From Paenibacillus rubinfantis (lineage in GTDB: Bacteria > Bacillota > Bacilli > Paenibacillales > Paenibacillaceae): 64,000 nucleotides of DNA. This document shows positions 9,169 to 18,624 of the stretch, piece by piece (the stretch's first letter is position 1; each line of letters starts with the position of its first letter). The stretch covers positions 1,282,452-1,346,451 of the forward strand of contig NZ_LN909066.1 in NCBI RefSeq assembly GCF_001486505.1, read 5' to 3'. The position numbers were made by a program, and so were the translations under genes. A model generated the notes under the pieces. That model was not told the origin of the DNA, made no database searches, and worked only from the letters and a program-made list of their open reading frames with translations.

Positions 9169-11268
9169 TTAGATCACCGTCCGCTGAGTGAGTTTAAATA
9201 GTTTCGCTTCGGCCGGCTTCAGGTCGACAACCAGCTCGCCTGCAGTTTCTTGTTCCGTACCTTCCCACAAATCATCAACCCGGTACAGTAACTTCGGATG
9301 AAGCCCTGCCCGCGCCAAAGATACCGTCTTTCGGGCTCCCCTCGTCCCATCGAAGTTAAACACCGCCATATACAATGCATCTCCGCCGTTTGCATCTGAA
9401 GCGGGGGCCTCCAACACAAAGACATCGGCAGCTCGATCGTGAAAGCCCCACTCCAGCGGCCGGAAGGTCTGCCCCAAACGGGCGACGTCCATCACCGCGC
9501 GATTGCCCAGCCAAGCCTTGGCGCGTTCTGCGGCGCCTTCCTTGCGGAAGTCATCGCCAAGCAACAGCAGCGTTCCGGCAATGACCGATGCCGTCAGGCG
9601 GCTCCGCCCTTCATGCCATCCGGTCTCGTCCTGGTTGAAGCTTTTGTAGAGGACCGTGTGGTCCGGATCGTTAAACCGATACAAGCGGTCATTCATCCAC
9701 CAGCCATAAGTCAACGAATTGAGCAAATACTCCGTATCACCGATCTGTCCAAACACATCGCAGGAAATGCGGCGGCTATGGGCAAAAGCATACGGGAACA
9801 GCGGCGCAATCGACAGGTTGATGAAAAACGGTCGTCCAACCGCCTCCGGCGACAGCTTCGCCGCCAGATAAGATAGTCCGTAGCGGTAAGCCGCAATGCC
9901 GGTCGTGATCACAGGGTCATAATGCTTCCCTTCCAGCGCCCCGTGCGCCATGAAGTCAAGCTTCACGTACTCGAAGCCTTCGCGAAGGATTTTCTCCGTA
10001 AACCAATCGATCCGCTGCAACGCCCCCGGATGCGTGGGATCAATCGCCAGACCGCCGGCGATATCGGCTACAATCTCCCCTTCCGCGTCGCGAAGCAGGA
10101 TCTCGCCGTACGTATACTTGCCGCCCGTGCCCTCCACTTCCCGGCTGAATTGCTCCGGACTGCCCCAGAACGCAAACGGCGTCCAATACGTGCCTGGCTT
10201 ATGCCCGTTCTCCCGCACCCGGCCTAGCGCATCCTCCATCTCTTCCGCCGTCAGTCGGTCCCAAAAAGCGTCGAAGTTGATATAGAGCGTCTCCCCGCTC
10301 TCAAAACCCAGCGGTTGCATTTCACGCTTCAGAAAATCACTGGTTGACGTATACAACTCGTAATCTAACGTGCTCATCGCCGCCGACCAGCTGTTCCAGC
10401 CAAACGGTACACCGCCTTCCCACTTCAGCGGCGGCTCCACCGCCGCATTGGCTCGGCCATACGCCTCCAGCCCCTCGCGGTAATCCTCATAATATCCCGC
10501 GAACACCAGCGGGGATTCCACCCGCGGCCCGTGCACATACCCGTGCGGCTGCGTATCTCGTGTCATCACGCCCGCTGCCCCGGCGTACAGCTCGAACTCG
10601 TCCAGCTTACCAGCATGTTCGCTTCGAATACGGATGCCCGTCTTCCAAACGTCGTGGGACACCGATCCCGTCACGAAGCCCCGCCGGCTGCCCGGATAAA
10701 ACAACGCGGCCGCTTCATAGCTTTCCGTCTCCCACGGCAACGGCTGTGCAATGTAACGCACCCATTTATCGTTGTCGTAAGGGATACGCAGTGCATGCAA
10801 TGGGTCCTCCCCGGATGCCTCGTGACGGGAGGGGGCGTGATCGATACTCAGTTTGGCAGACTGCAGCACCGTAATCCGGTTTAACTTCAGCCCAGCCTCC
10901 CCTGCCACAACGACCTGAATTAAGAAGAACGGCTGCTGATCATAAAGGTAAAAATATTGCTCCACCCTCGGTAACCCCGGTTTTTCATGATAAATCCCCA
11001 CCTGTAGGCCTTGCCCAAAGGCATCGTTTAGCTCCTTCGGCTCCCCCATCATTTCATGGCGTTCATACAGGCCGGTATTGTATTCCCTCCCCTGCCACCG
11101 AAACGCGCTGCGGATCTCTTGCCAGACCAGCGCTTCGCGGCAGGTCCAAGTAAAGGTGCCGCCGGCCAGATCATAGCTCAACCGGGCAAGCCCGTTATCA
11201 AAATGCTTTAGCCTATCCGTTTCCGCCCAAAAGCGGACTTTTTCCGTGATATGTCCGTCTGTGGTCAT
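9169..11268 (-). CDS. GH36-like glycoside hydrolase (probable alpha-galactosidase relative)
   Basis: 699-aa cytoplasmic protein (no signal peptide). It has an N-terminal beta domain (to ~280) and a GH27/GH36-type TIM barrel starting at 'PFGWNSW' (~288). The probable nucleophile is Asp438 in 'YVKLDFMAHG' and the acid/base is Asp504 in 'RISCD'. The barrel is clearly related to the secreted enzyme near 23-26 kb: both share 'EG.HYDP', 'IN.SIAPL.P.AFAH' and 'NDPD'. It is only distantly similar to the classical alpha-galactosidase encoded immediately downstream. Substrate specificity cannot be read from sequence; alpha-galactosides or related alpha-linked sugars are the best guess. Ribosome site GGAG is 4-5 nt before the ATG. 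Confidence 0.8.
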   Translation of the reverse strand: MTTDGHITEKVRFWAETDRLKHFDNGLARLSYDLAGGTFTWTCREALVWQEIRSAFRWQGREYNTGLYERHEMMGEPKELNDAFGQGLQVGIYHEKPGLPRVEQYFYLYDQQPFFLIQVVVAGEAGLKLNRITVLQSAKLSIDHAPSRHEASGEDPLHALRIPYDNDKWVRYIAQPLPWETESYEAAALFYPGSRRGFVTGSVSHDVWKTGIRIRSEHAGKLDEFELYAGAAGVMTRDTQPHGYVHGPRVESPLVFAGYYEDYREGLEAYGRANAAVEPPLKWEGGVPFGWNSWSAAMSTLDYELYTSTSDFLKREMQPLGFESGETLYINFDAFWDRLTAEEMEDALGRVRENGHKPGTYWTPFAFWGSPEQFSREVEGTGGKYTYGEILLRDAEGEIVADIAGGLAIDPTHPGALQRIDWFTEKILREGFEYVKLDFMAHGALEGKHYDPVITTGIAAYRYGLSYLAAKLSPEAVGRPFFINLSIAPLFPYAFAHSRRISCDVFGQIGDTEYLLNSLTYGWWMNDRLYRFNDPDHTVLYKSFNQDETGWHEGRSRLTASVIAGTLLLLGDDFRKEGAAERAKAWLGNRAVMDVARLGQTFRPLEWGFHDRAADVFVLEAPASDANGGDALYMAVFNFDGTRGARKTVSLARAGLHPKLLYRVDDLWEGTEQETAGELVVDLKPAEAKLFKLTQRTVI

Positions 11269-11301
11269 TTAACTCCACCCCTTCTCCGCCTATTCGCCCT
11301 C

Positions 11302-11330
11302 ATTATAAAGTCGAAACCTGCGGGGTTCCA
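11302..11330 (-). promoter_or_regulatory. Candidate sigma-A promoter of the GH36 operon
   Basis: On the minus strand a perfect TATAAT lies 17 nt downstream of TGGAAC, a weak -35. It ends about 34 bp before the start codon of the first GH36 gene. Confidence 0.45.
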
Positions 11331-11407
11331 TGCAACGATGTTCCGATTGATAACGGGAAATGACTTTTTTGTCTGGCCGATATTCTGCGCTACGTGTGGC
11401 GCGAGTC

Positions 11408-11490
11408 AAAATGTTGCATTACCTACAACATTTCTGGCCCATATGAGGCGATAAACCCTAAAATGTTGTATTTAGTACAACATTTTAGGG
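11408..11490. repeat. Array A (left half): two AAATGTTG palindromes
   Basis: Two palindromes centred 52 bp apart. The first has arms AAATGTTG/CAACATTT. The second is a perfect 15-bp stem with a 5-nt loop (CCCTAAAATGTTGTA arm). The same family recurs on the other side of the adjacent IS element and again near 20.9 kb. Confidence 0.8.
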
Positions 11491-11570
11491 CAATTGGGGT
11501 CTTCAACCGCAAAAATCGGCCGGGCCCCCGAATATTGGACACTTTAGGATCAAACCTAAGATAGACGCAG

Positions 11571-12497
11571 TTAAACGGCGATTTTAAACGCGTTTACTTC
11601 GTTTCTCTCCAATTTCGCTGCAAATTCAGTGGGAGAGTAGCCGTATAAACTCATGTGAATTCGGTGGTTATTGTAAAAGTCCATGAATTGGTCAAGAACA
11701 TCGAACGCTTCTTCAAAACTCATAAAGACGTGCCGCTTGAAACACTCACGCTCCAAGATACTGTGAAATGACTCAATGTACGCATTTTTGTTTGGAGTTC
11801 GGTTCGGTGTTCTCTCATGGATCAGTAACTCTTTGTTGTTCTCGAAAAACTCTCTAAACTTGTGGCTCTTGAATTGTGGACCGTTGTCGGTACGTACAAC
11901 CAGCGGCGTTTCTTGGCCGTACACGCCTCTTTTTAAGAGGGCTTTGTGTAGTGTGGTAAGCAGATCCTTCGTCTTGGACTCCTTACCGCGGTATTGTCCA
12001 ACCACATTTCGGTCGTATACATCGATAATACTAGCGGTATAAAAGTAACGTTCCAGGCCGGCTATATAACCATATTTAATATCCATCTGCCACAGCTGGT
12101 TGGGTCCTGTAACCTCCATATTGTTGGCCAGACGGCGTGGATAAGACTGTTTAGGTTTTACCGACTTGCCTAGGATATCGAGATCCTTGCAGAGCCTGTA
12201 CACCTTCTTCTTGTTAATCTTAAGATGATGCTGCCGGCGTAAGGCAATCGTGAGTTTTCGGTATCCATAGGCAGATTCCTCACCTTCCAGCAGCTTCATA
12301 ATCAGGTGTTTAATCCGCGTATCGGCCACTTTCTTCCCATCAAAGGTATAGGAGTATCCAGGTACGGGACGCCCGCCTTGAGGGGCTTGTTTAGGATTCG
12401 TAAGCTTGAGCGAATAGTAATACGATGAACGCGGAACACCACAGATCTTAAGCACAGGAGCTACCTTGTAGCCCTTTAGGATCCATTTTCGGGCCAC
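11571..12497 (-). CDS. IS3-family transposase OrfB (DDE integrase domain)
   Basis: 308-aa catalytic part of the transposase. After an N-terminal HTH_21-like region ('YGYRKLTIALRRQ') comes the rve integrase core with the DDE triad: Asp in 'LWQMDIKY', Asp in 'VRTDNGPQF' and Glu in 'AYIESFHS', plus the usual 'LERECF' tail. It overlaps the end of orfA by 22 bp and is probably made as an OrfAB fusion by -1 frameshifting at the A-run near the end of orfA. The frame is intact, so the element may still be active. Confidence 0.92.
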   Translation of the reverse strand: MARKWILKGYKVAPVLKICGVPRSSYYYSLKLTNPKQAPQGGRPVPGYSYTFDGKKVADTRIKHLIMKLLEGEESAYGYRKLTIALRRQHHLKINKKKVYRLCKDLDILGKSVKPKQSYPRRLANNMEVTGPNQLWQMDIKYGYIAGLERYFYTASIIDVYDRNVVGQYRGKESKTKDLLTTLHKALLKRGVYGQETPLVVRTDNGPQFKSHKFREFFENNKELLIHERTPNRTPNKNAYIESFHSILERECFKRHVFMSFEEAFDVLDQFMDFYNNHRIHMSLYGYSPTEFAAKLERNEVNAFKIAV

Positions 12498-12817
12498 TTG
12501 AATTGGATGTGGGGATACTTTTTTTTTACAAGATCTCGAAGTATCGCGATCTCCAGTTCTTTCTCGCCAAGGAGTTTCGCTGCCTGTTCATATTTCTGCT
12601 CCCACTCTTGAGCTGTCTGTGGATCATTAAGTTGCTTTATGTTCTTTTTCTTACCCATGTTTATCTCCACCTCATCCCTATATTGTTTCACCCACTTGTA
12701 CAAGGAATAGGGGGAGATTCCATGTTTACGAGCAGTTAAAGCTACATTCCCCCGGTCCAGTGCTTCCTCGACGACCTGTATTCTTAATTCGTCGAACTTG
12801 CTGTGCTGAACTCTCAT
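12476..12817 (-). CDS. IS3-family transposase OrfA (helix-turn-helix)
   Basis: 113-aa protein with an N-terminal HTH ('VALTARKHGISPYSLYKW', about residues 25-42) and a C-terminal leucine-zipper-like coiled coil ('EQAAKLLGEKELEIAIL'). Near its end the codons for Val-Lys-Lys-Lys contain a nine-A run followed by G, a typical slippery site for -1 frameshifting into orfB. It would bind the terminal repeats of the element. Confidence 0.9.
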   Translation of the reverse strand: MRVQHSKFDELRIQVVEEALDRGNVALTARKHGISPYSLYKWVKQYRDEVEINMGKKKNIKQLNDPQTAQEWEQKYEQAAKLLGEKELEIAILRDLVKKKYPHIQFKWPENGS

Positions 12818-12877
12818 ACGGACTACCTCCAGCTATATTTATTGTATATTGTTTAGCCTGAAAGTGTCCAAAGTGAT

Positions 12878-12970
12878 TAGGGGGCTTTATAGAAATGTTG
12901 CACTTTTTGCAACATTTTGAGCCTAAGCCCCCTTAACCCCACTCAAAATGTTGTACATACTGCAACACTT
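12878..12970. repeat. Array A (right half): two AAATGTTG palindromes
   Basis: Two palindromes centred 53 bp apart. The first is a perfect AAATGTTGCA/TGCAACATTT stem with a 5-nt loop, enclosed in a longer imperfect GGGGGCTT/AAGCCCCC stem. The second has arms AAATGTTG/CAACACTT. These are the continuation of the copies on the far side of the IS. The following ~190 bp up to the terminator hold nothing I recognise. Confidence 0.78.
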
Positions 12971-13161
12971 GCTCGTCGAAGGAGGGGGAACCGCAGGGAG
13001 AGCACCAGAAGAGCAACACGAAGAGCAAAATGGCCCCCAACATATGATCCCTACACGCCGGCCAGTTGGATCCCCTCCACACCATACAAACTACAACATC
13101 TACGCTCATCGCAGGTTTGCGGCGGGAAGAGGCTTCATAGACACCACCACTCACCTCCCCC

Positions 13162-13208
13162 AAAAAAAACACGAGCGGCGGAGGAACCCACTCCCCCGCC
13201 GCTCGCGT
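13162..13208 (-). terminator. Terminator of the sugar-binding lipoprotein gene
   Basis: Read on the minus strand, GAGCGGCGG pairs with CCGCCGCTC, followed by G and a run of eight T. It starts 12 bp after the lipoprotein stop codon. Confidence 0.88.
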
Positions 13209-13220
13209 CACTTTAGCGCC

Positions 13221-14861
13221 CTATTCCCACAATTTCATGCGCTCTTCGTAGTTCTTGTTGTAGACCTCTTCTAGTTTCGATAAACCTGCGGATTCCACTT
13301 GCTTCATCATGGTGTCGTACAAAGCAACCAACTCCTGCTCGCTTGGAGCCAGAGCCATCTTCAGGAAGAACTCGTTGATCGTCTCGTTCACCTTCGTCTC
13401 CATGATCGCTTCCGGCGTGCCGCCGGCCGGGCCAAGGCTGTCGTAAGGCGCCGTATCAAACGACGTGTCCGCGAGGTTCTTGATCGCGAGGTCGGTCGTC
13501 GGATCGGTCATGCCGCGGCCGATCAGGTCATACGGGGTCCCATCGGATCCCGGTCCGTTCTTGATCGTCCAGGTCCATTTGCGGATGCCTGTCGTGCGGG
13601 AAGCTTCCGCCCAATCCTTCTTGAAGGCGTCCAAGACTTCTTGACGCGGCACATGCTTGCCGTCCTTCATATCCCAATGCTCGCCTTCCACGCCCCACAT
13701 CATCAAGTATTGACCTTCCTCACTGGCGAGGAAATCGAGGAACTTGATCGTGCGAACCGGATCCTTGTTCGTTTTGCTGATGGTGATGCCGTCCCAGCCG
13801 AGCGAGCTCTTTGGCCCGTAGGTTGTTTGGTCCGGTCCGATGCCCGGGGCCAGCACTTTATATTGATAGAACTGTCTTTCCTCCGCCTTGGCCGGATCCG
13901 GTGCATCCGCCTTCAGCAAGCCGTTGGACGTCCCTACGTTCCAGCCCGCATCGGCCGTCGCAAAAATATTCCCCGCCCCCAGCTTCTGCTCATACTGCTT
14001 CGTTTTCATCGTTACCCACTCTTTGTCGAGCAGGCCTTGGCGATACAGGGAGTTCATGAATTTCATCATGTCCAAATACCGTGGGTCGCGGATATCCTTC
14101 AGCAGTTTGCCGTCCTTCTCGTAAAACGGCATAATGCCAAACATCCCTTTGAACGTGCCGGTAACCCCGCTCATATTCTCGCCGTTTAGCGTCATCGGGA
14201 TGGTTTCCTTGCCGTCAATCGTCGGGTATTTCTCCTTAAACGCCTTCAGCAGGTTCTCGAACTCTTCGGCCGTAAACGGCTCGCCGTTGTTCACCTTGTC
14301 GCCGACGCCCAGCTCCTTCATCAAGTCCATCCGCATCAGGAAACCAAACACCGGATACTGCTCCAGGCCGTACCAGTTAGCCAAATAGTAGTTTTTCCCG
14401 TCCGAACTGCGCGTCTTCTTCAGTGTATCTCCGTACATCTTCTTGATGTTTGGTCCGTATTTCTCGATCAGGTCATCCAGCGGAATGACGGCTCCCGAGG
14501 AAATATATTTGTTCATGATGTCGCTGCCGCGGCTCATGAGCACGATGTCCGGCAAATCATTGCTCGCCAGCATCAGATTTAGCTTCTCCGCCGGATTCCC
14601 GGTTGGTTGTTGGATTTCCACGGATACACCGGTTTTTTCTGTAATCGCTTTCGCTACCGGGTTCGTAAAAGGATCCCCCGTGTTCTGGTCAAACAACGTT
14701 AACGTGATCGGCGACGTATCGTCCGCTGGTGCCTCTCCGTTCGTCCCTCCGTTTGCCGCAGGCGACTCCCCCCCCGCCGACGGGGCATTCCCAGACCCGC
14801 AGCCTGCGAGCAGGGCGAGGATCATCATCGAGGATATCAGGAATAGCAGCTTCTTTTTCAT
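13221..14861 (-). CDS. Extracellular sugar-binding lipoprotein, LplA/YtcQ type
   Basis: Solute-binding protein of an ABC oligosaccharide importer, tethered to the outer face of the membrane. I start at MKKKLLF, after GAGAGGGG; the frame is open 34 codons further upstream but without signal-peptide character. Signal peptide and lipobox LLAGC put the lipidated cysteine at residue 21, followed by a Gly/Ser/Ala-rich linker. The 546-aa length is typical of the large LplA/LipO group. Its permeases are encoded divergently beyond the YesM/YesN genes. The ligand is unknown; partners in this group often carry complex polysaccharide fragments. Confidence 0.9.
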   Translation of the reverse strand: MKKKLLFLISSMMILALLAGCGSGNAPSAGGESPAANGGTNGEAPADDTSPITLTLFDQNTGDPFTNPVAKAITEKTGVSVEIQQPTGNPAEKLNLMLASNDLPDIVLMSRGSDIMNKYISSGAVIPLDDLIEKYGPNIKKMYGDTLKKTRSSDGKNYYLANWYGLEQYPVFGFLMRMDLMKELGVGDKVNNGEPFTAEEFENLLKAFKEKYPTIDGKETIPMTLNGENMSGVTGTFKGMFGIMPFYEKDGKLLKDIRDPRYLDMMKFMNSLYRQGLLDKEWVTMKTKQYEQKLGAGNIFATADAGWNVGTSNGLLKADAPDPAKAEERQFYQYKVLAPGIGPDQTTYGPKSSLGWDGITISKTNKDPVRTIKFLDFLASEEGQYLMMWGVEGEHWDMKDGKHVPRQEVLDAFKKDWAEASRTTGIRKWTWTIKNGPGSDGTPYDLIGRGMTDPTTDLAIKNLADTSFDTAPYDSLGPAGGTPEAIMETKVNETINEFFLKMALAPSEQELVALYDTMMKQVESAGLSKLEEVYNKNYEERMKLWE

Positions 14862-14997
14862 TCGCGTAAACCCCTCTCTTGTGCTTTTGCGCTTGGACCT
14901 CAAGCTCACCTCAATTGTAAAAAGCGCCTTCCCGTTTATCCATAACGCAATGTTACTATTCATAGTGGAAAACGACTTTCATCGAGAGGGTCGCGAT

Positions 14998-16824
14998 TTA
15001 GCCCGTATTTAACCGGGTTTCCAGCTCGGATGCGTTTGGATTCAGCGGCAGGCGAATCGTCACATTCGTCCCGATCCCTAACCGGCTGAAGATCTCCACG
15101 CCGTATCTTTCCCCATAGGCCAGCTTGATCCGGTCGTCGACGTTTTTGATGCCGTAGCCGGATTGATTGCTGGCTTTGCTGAACGCCTCTTCCAGCCGCT
15201 GTCGGGTCATGCCCTGCCCGTCGTCGATCACCTGCAGCAGAAGATCCTCGCCTTCCGCCTTCAGCCTGACGATGATATGGATCCCAGCGTCGTTCCAGAT
15301 CGCATGGTTGATGCAGTTCTCGATAAACGGCTGCAGGATCAGCTTGATCACGGTTCGATTAAACAACGACTCGTCCAAATCGTAATGCATATGCAGCATC
15401 CCGCGAAAACGAATGGCCTGGATGGACACGTAGTTTTTGACCAGCTGGATTTCCTGTTCTAACAGGACAACCCGTTTGCCTTTGTTCAGCGAGATCCGGT
15501 AATACTTCGACAGATGGCTAACCATCTGGTACACCTGGGTGCTGCCTTCCTTCATGGCCAGCGAGGAGATCGAAGACAACGTATTGTACAGAAAATGCGG
15601 ATTGATCTGCGCCTGCAACGTCGTCAACTCCGAATCCTTCACGGCGATTTCCTTCAGGTACACCTCGTCGATCAGCTCCTGGATTCTCGCCGTCATTTTC
15701 TGAAACGCATAGGAAAGCTGCCCGATCTCATCGTTGCCCATCGGCTTACGCTTCACCTGGAAATCCCCGCGCTCCACCTTACGGATTTGCTGCAGCAGCA
15801 CCTCGATTCGCTTCGTAATCACCTTGGCCGTCAGAAATATCAACAACGCCGCGACCGCAATCACCGTGACGGAAATCCAGACGATCCGCTTGGTCGCCTT
15901 ATTCGTGTTGGCCAGCAATTCGTCATAAGGGACGGTAATCACCGTTGTCCAGCCGTTGCTGAGTTTTTTAAACGTAAAAAACCGCTCCTGCCCGTCAATC
16001 CGCGTGTCGAACTGCCCGCCGGACAGCGTCAAATTCGCCTGAATCGGATAGAGATCGAACAGCTGCTGCCCCTTCATCGTCGTATCTCCGGAACTGATTA
16101 CACGTCCGGTGCCGTCGATGATGTAGACGCTCTTATTGACGTTTTCTTTTTCGATCAGGGAATAGATTTCCTTGTCGTCGATGTTGATCGTCAGGATGCC
16201 GTACGGGTGCGACAGGCTAAAGTAACTCAGCGAACGGGCTAGTGTAACGTAAGACGTCCCGGTCTGCGGATCATCGATATGCGTGTACACCGGACTCCCC
16301 GCCGCTTTGAGCGCTTGCTGCTTTACCGTTTCCGGCAGCTCCTCGGTATATTTGATGTACTGTTTGTCCGAATACAGCGTCTTATTATCAATATAGATGG
16401 TGATGCCCTGAATATTGGCGTTCGAAATCATCATGGAGGACATTGTACGATTGATATATTGAAACGCATCCAGATAATAAAAAGCCTGCTCATAATCGTT
16501 GGACAGGAAATTCCGCAGTTGCGCGTCCATATAAAGAATATTGGTCAGTTGATTATAGTACCCCAGCCGGTTTTCCAGGTTCGTGTTGATCTGGTTCAGC
16601 GTACCGTTTAATGAGGCGTACGTCTGCTCGGTGATCGTATCCCGCGTGGAGGTATAAGAATAATAAATCAGCACAGAACACGGGATGAAGGACACGAGCA
16701 GGAAAATAACAAACAGCTTATTGCGCAGCCGCAGATTGGCGTACCAGTGGTGCCGGAACAGGGACAAACGCCGGAATAGGGGGACCCCGCCCTCCGTTTT
16801 CTTAAAGGTTTTTTCGATATTCAT
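14998..16824 (-). CDS. YesM-type sensor histidine kinase
   Basis: Membrane sensor that would autophosphorylate on His410 (in QINPHFLYN) and pass phosphate to the YesN-type regulator encoded upstream. Layout: TM1 ~36-57, extracellular Cache-like sensor ~60-305, TM2 ~313-333, HAMP ~335-390, His_kinase domain, then an ATPase domain with N-box 'PFIENCINHAIW' and G-box 'DDGQGM'. The 608-aa length is normal. Its start lies inside the end of the regulator gene (23-bp overlap), so the pair is translationally coupled. It probably senses the sugar, directly or through the adjacent binding protein. Confidence 0.92.
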   Translation of the reverse strand: MNIEKTFKKTEGGVPLFRRLSLFRHHWYANLRLRNKLFVIFLLVSFIPCSVLIYYSYTSTRDTITEQTYASLNGTLNQINTNLENRLGYYNQLTNILYMDAQLRNFLSNDYEQAFYYLDAFQYINRTMSSMMISNANIQGITIYIDNKTLYSDKQYIKYTEELPETVKQQALKAAGSPVYTHIDDPQTGTSYVTLARSLSYFSLSHPYGILTINIDDKEIYSLIEKENVNKSVYIIDGTGRVISSGDTTMKGQQLFDLYPIQANLTLSGGQFDTRIDGQERFFTFKKLSNGWTTVITVPYDELLANTNKATKRIVWISVTVIAVAALLIFLTAKVITKRIEVLLQQIRKVERGDFQVKRKPMGNDEIGQLSYAFQKMTARIQELIDEVYLKEIAVKDSELTTLQAQINPHFLYNTLSSISSLAMKEGSTQVYQMVSHLSKYYRISLNKGKRVVLLEQEIQLVKNYVSIQAIRFRGMLHMHYDLDESLFNRTVIKLILQPFIENCINHAIWNDAGIHIIVRLKAEGEDLLLQVIDDGQGMTRQRLEEAFSKASNQSGYGIKNVDDRIKLAYGERYGVEIFSRLGIGTNVTIRLPLNPNASELETRLNTG

Positions 16825-18376
16825 TGGGCGTGACTCCTTGGTTTTTCACGAATAAGGAAATGAAATAGGACGTGCTTTCATAGCCGATCTTCTGGGCGAT
16901 ATCCTGCACTTTAAGGGAAGGATCAGCCAGCATTTCCTTGGCTTTCTCCAGCCGGATGCGCGTCAGATAGTCATGGATCGTCATACCGGTTTTGTCCCGG
17001 AAGATCGACCGCAAATAGTTCGGCGACAAGTAGACTTGGCTGGACAAGCTTTGGATCGTGATCGGTTCGTGATACGTCCTGTCGATGATCTGGCACACTT
17101 GCTGGACAAGCTTGGCGTTTTTGTCCGTGGAACGCTCCATCCGCAGCTCCAAGTAATGCGTGGCTGCCCGCTGAATGGCCGTCTCGAGCTCCTGCAACGT
17201 CTGGCAATCGTATACGGATTGATACAGGGCCGCGCGCTTGACCGGCGGCTCGGCATGACCGTTGAGGCCGGGGCTGTGAAGCTGTTCCTCCAGGCGGGTC
17301 AGCAGGTCAATGGCCCATTCGAACACCAGCGGCTTGTTAATTCGCAGCTGGCGCACATTCGCCAGAAACTCGCGCAGGATGCCTTCCACGTCCTCGCCGC
17401 GCAGCTGCTGCAACGCCTCCCTCCATTCCTGCTCCGGGAAGGGCGGCAGCGTATCGTAGCGATACCCCGGCTTGACTTCCCCCGCGAAAAGAATCTGCCC
17501 CACCCCCACGAAAAACCGCTCCTCGATCAGCGCGCGCGAGGGTTCATATAGCCGGGCGATCTGTTCCGGTTTGGCCTCTTCGCCACCAACCGCCAGCGTC
17601 ACCGACAACCCCAGCAGCCCTCGAATCGTCTGTTGCAGCATCCCCCATTGCTCCCGTGTCACGCCCGGTAGGCCTCCGGCTTCGCTAAAGATCGCCAGCT
17701 CCCCCTCCTGGAGTGCGGCAACAACAGCGTCCTTGCGGACCGCGCGAAAATACTCCTCCGCCACCTCCGGCAACCGGGAGATAGCGGCTTCCACCGTCGG
17801 ACCCGCAAGGTCCCCGCCGCCGGCGTTACGGTCTACGCTGCAAAGCGCCAGCGTATAGGAACCGGCAGCAACCTTCTCCCGCCGTTCCAGCTTGCCCAGC
17901 TCAGCCGCGAGCCGCTCCCGCCGGGCCGCCTCTGGCTCGTGGAGCAGCTCTTTGAACAGCTTGGCTTTGGTCATCTGGATCGATTTATATTTTAAACGCA
18001 CCTCTTCGCATTTCTGCTTCACCCGCCCCATCACCTCGGAGATTTCCTCCAGGTCTAGCGGCTTGAGCAAATAACCAACCGCGCCAACGTGTAGCGCCGA
18101 TTTGACGTAACTAAACTCATCGTGACCGGTCAAGAAGACGATCTGTGTTCCTTCATATTGCTCGCTGACCCAATTGGCCAGCTCCAGTCCGTTCATCAAC
18201 GGCATCTGTACATCCGTCAATACGATGTCAGGCTGAATGGCATGTATTTTCTCCTGGGCGTCCTTCCCGTTGATGCCGACACCGGCGACATAGATCCCCA
18301 TATCCTCCCAACGGATAAAGTCCCGCATCATCTCCAATTCCAGTTCCTCGTCATCCACCAGAAAAATGCTGTACAT
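16802..18376 (-). CDS. YesN-type response regulator with AraC DNA-binding domain
   Basis: 524-aa transcription regulator: receiver domain 1-125 with phospho-acceptor Asp55 in 'DIVLTDVQMPLMNG', a long middle region typical of the family, and a C-terminal AraC double HTH (last ~105 residues, 'YHEPITIQSLSSQVYLSPNYL' through 'IGYESTSYFISLFVKN'). Phosphorylated by the coupled kinase, it presumably activates the import genes on both sides of the 18.4-18.6 kb intergenic region. The ATG follows AAGGGGGC. Confidence 0.92.
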   Translation of the reverse strand: MYSIFLVDDEELELEMMRDFIRWEDMGIYVAGVGINGKDAQEKIHAIQPDIVLTDVQMPLMNGLELANWVSEQYEGTQIVFLTGHDEFSYVKSALHVGAVGYLLKPLDLEEISEVMGRVKQKCEEVRLKYKSIQMTKAKLFKELLHEPEAARRERLAAELGKLERREKVAAGSYTLALCSVDRNAGGGDLAGPTVEAAISRLPEVAEEYFRAVRKDAVVAALQEGELAIFSEAGGLPGVTREQWGMLQQTIRGLLGLSVTLAVGGEEAKPEQIARLYEPSRALIEERFFVGVGQILFAGEVKPGYRYDTLPPFPEQEWREALQQLRGEDVEGILREFLANVRQLRINKPLVFEWAIDLLTRLEEQLHSPGLNGHAEPPVKRAALYQSVYDCQTLQELETAIQRAATHYLELRMERSTDKNAKLVQQVCQIIDRTYHEPITIQSLSSQVYLSPNYLRSIFRDKTGMTIHDYLTRIRLEKAKEMLADPSLKVQDIAQKIGYESTSYFISLFVKNQGVTPNEYRKNL

Positions 18377-18457
18377 GTCCGCAAGCCCCCTTCATATGCA
18401 GCCTTACTATAACGGATTGTCGCAGGCAATGGCAGTTCCTTGCATCGCCACTTTAAT

Positions 18458-18471
18458 TATAGCGCTTACAT
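18458..18471 (-). promoter_or_regulatory. cre-like CcpA operator candidate
   Basis: On the minus strand TGTAAGCGCTATAA fits the catabolite-responsive element (TGWAARCGYTWNCW) except at one position. It lies between the divergent regulator and permease genes, about 70 bp upstream of the permease promoter, where CcpA control of both is plausible. Confidence 0.5.
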
Positions 18472-18537
18472 ATGGGCGAGCTGAATCCTCCTTACGCATG
18501 AAAGTTATTTTCAAGCATGATTCGATACTTTGCTTTA

Positions 18538-18567
18538 TCGACATTGAAATTTCGGGGGTCTTATAAT
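18538..18567 (+). promoter_or_regulatory. Candidate sigma-A promoter of the permease operon
   Basis: TCGACA (one mismatch to TTGACA), an 18-nt spacer and a perfect TATAAT. The leader to the permease start is about 50 nt. Confidence 0.65.
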
Positions 18568-18624
18568 TTTTTTAAGCAGTACAGCTGAACGTTCACGACT
18601 AAGAATCCAATGCGAGGTGCCGCT

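Larger units (their letters stand above)
11536..12870 (-). mobile_element. IS3-family insertion sequence, ~1335 bp
   Basis: The ends are imperfect inverted repeats: TGGACACTTTAGG at one end and the complement of TGGACACTTTCAGG at the other. Inside are two overlapping transposase frames, orfA and orfB, in the usual IS3 order. No matching 3-4 bp target duplication is visible, so the insertion may be old or rearranged. It interrupts a palindrome array: members of the same repeat family stand on both sides. Confidence 0.88.

Noticed and set aside
11530-12876. Target-site duplication flanking the first IS
   Set aside because: The bases next to the two inverted repeats (AATAT and AAGTG) do not match in any reasonable choice of ends.
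12933-13211. 92-aa minus-strand open frame upstream of the IS
   Set aside because: It runs through the lipoprotein-gene terminator and a palindrome module and has no ribosome site.
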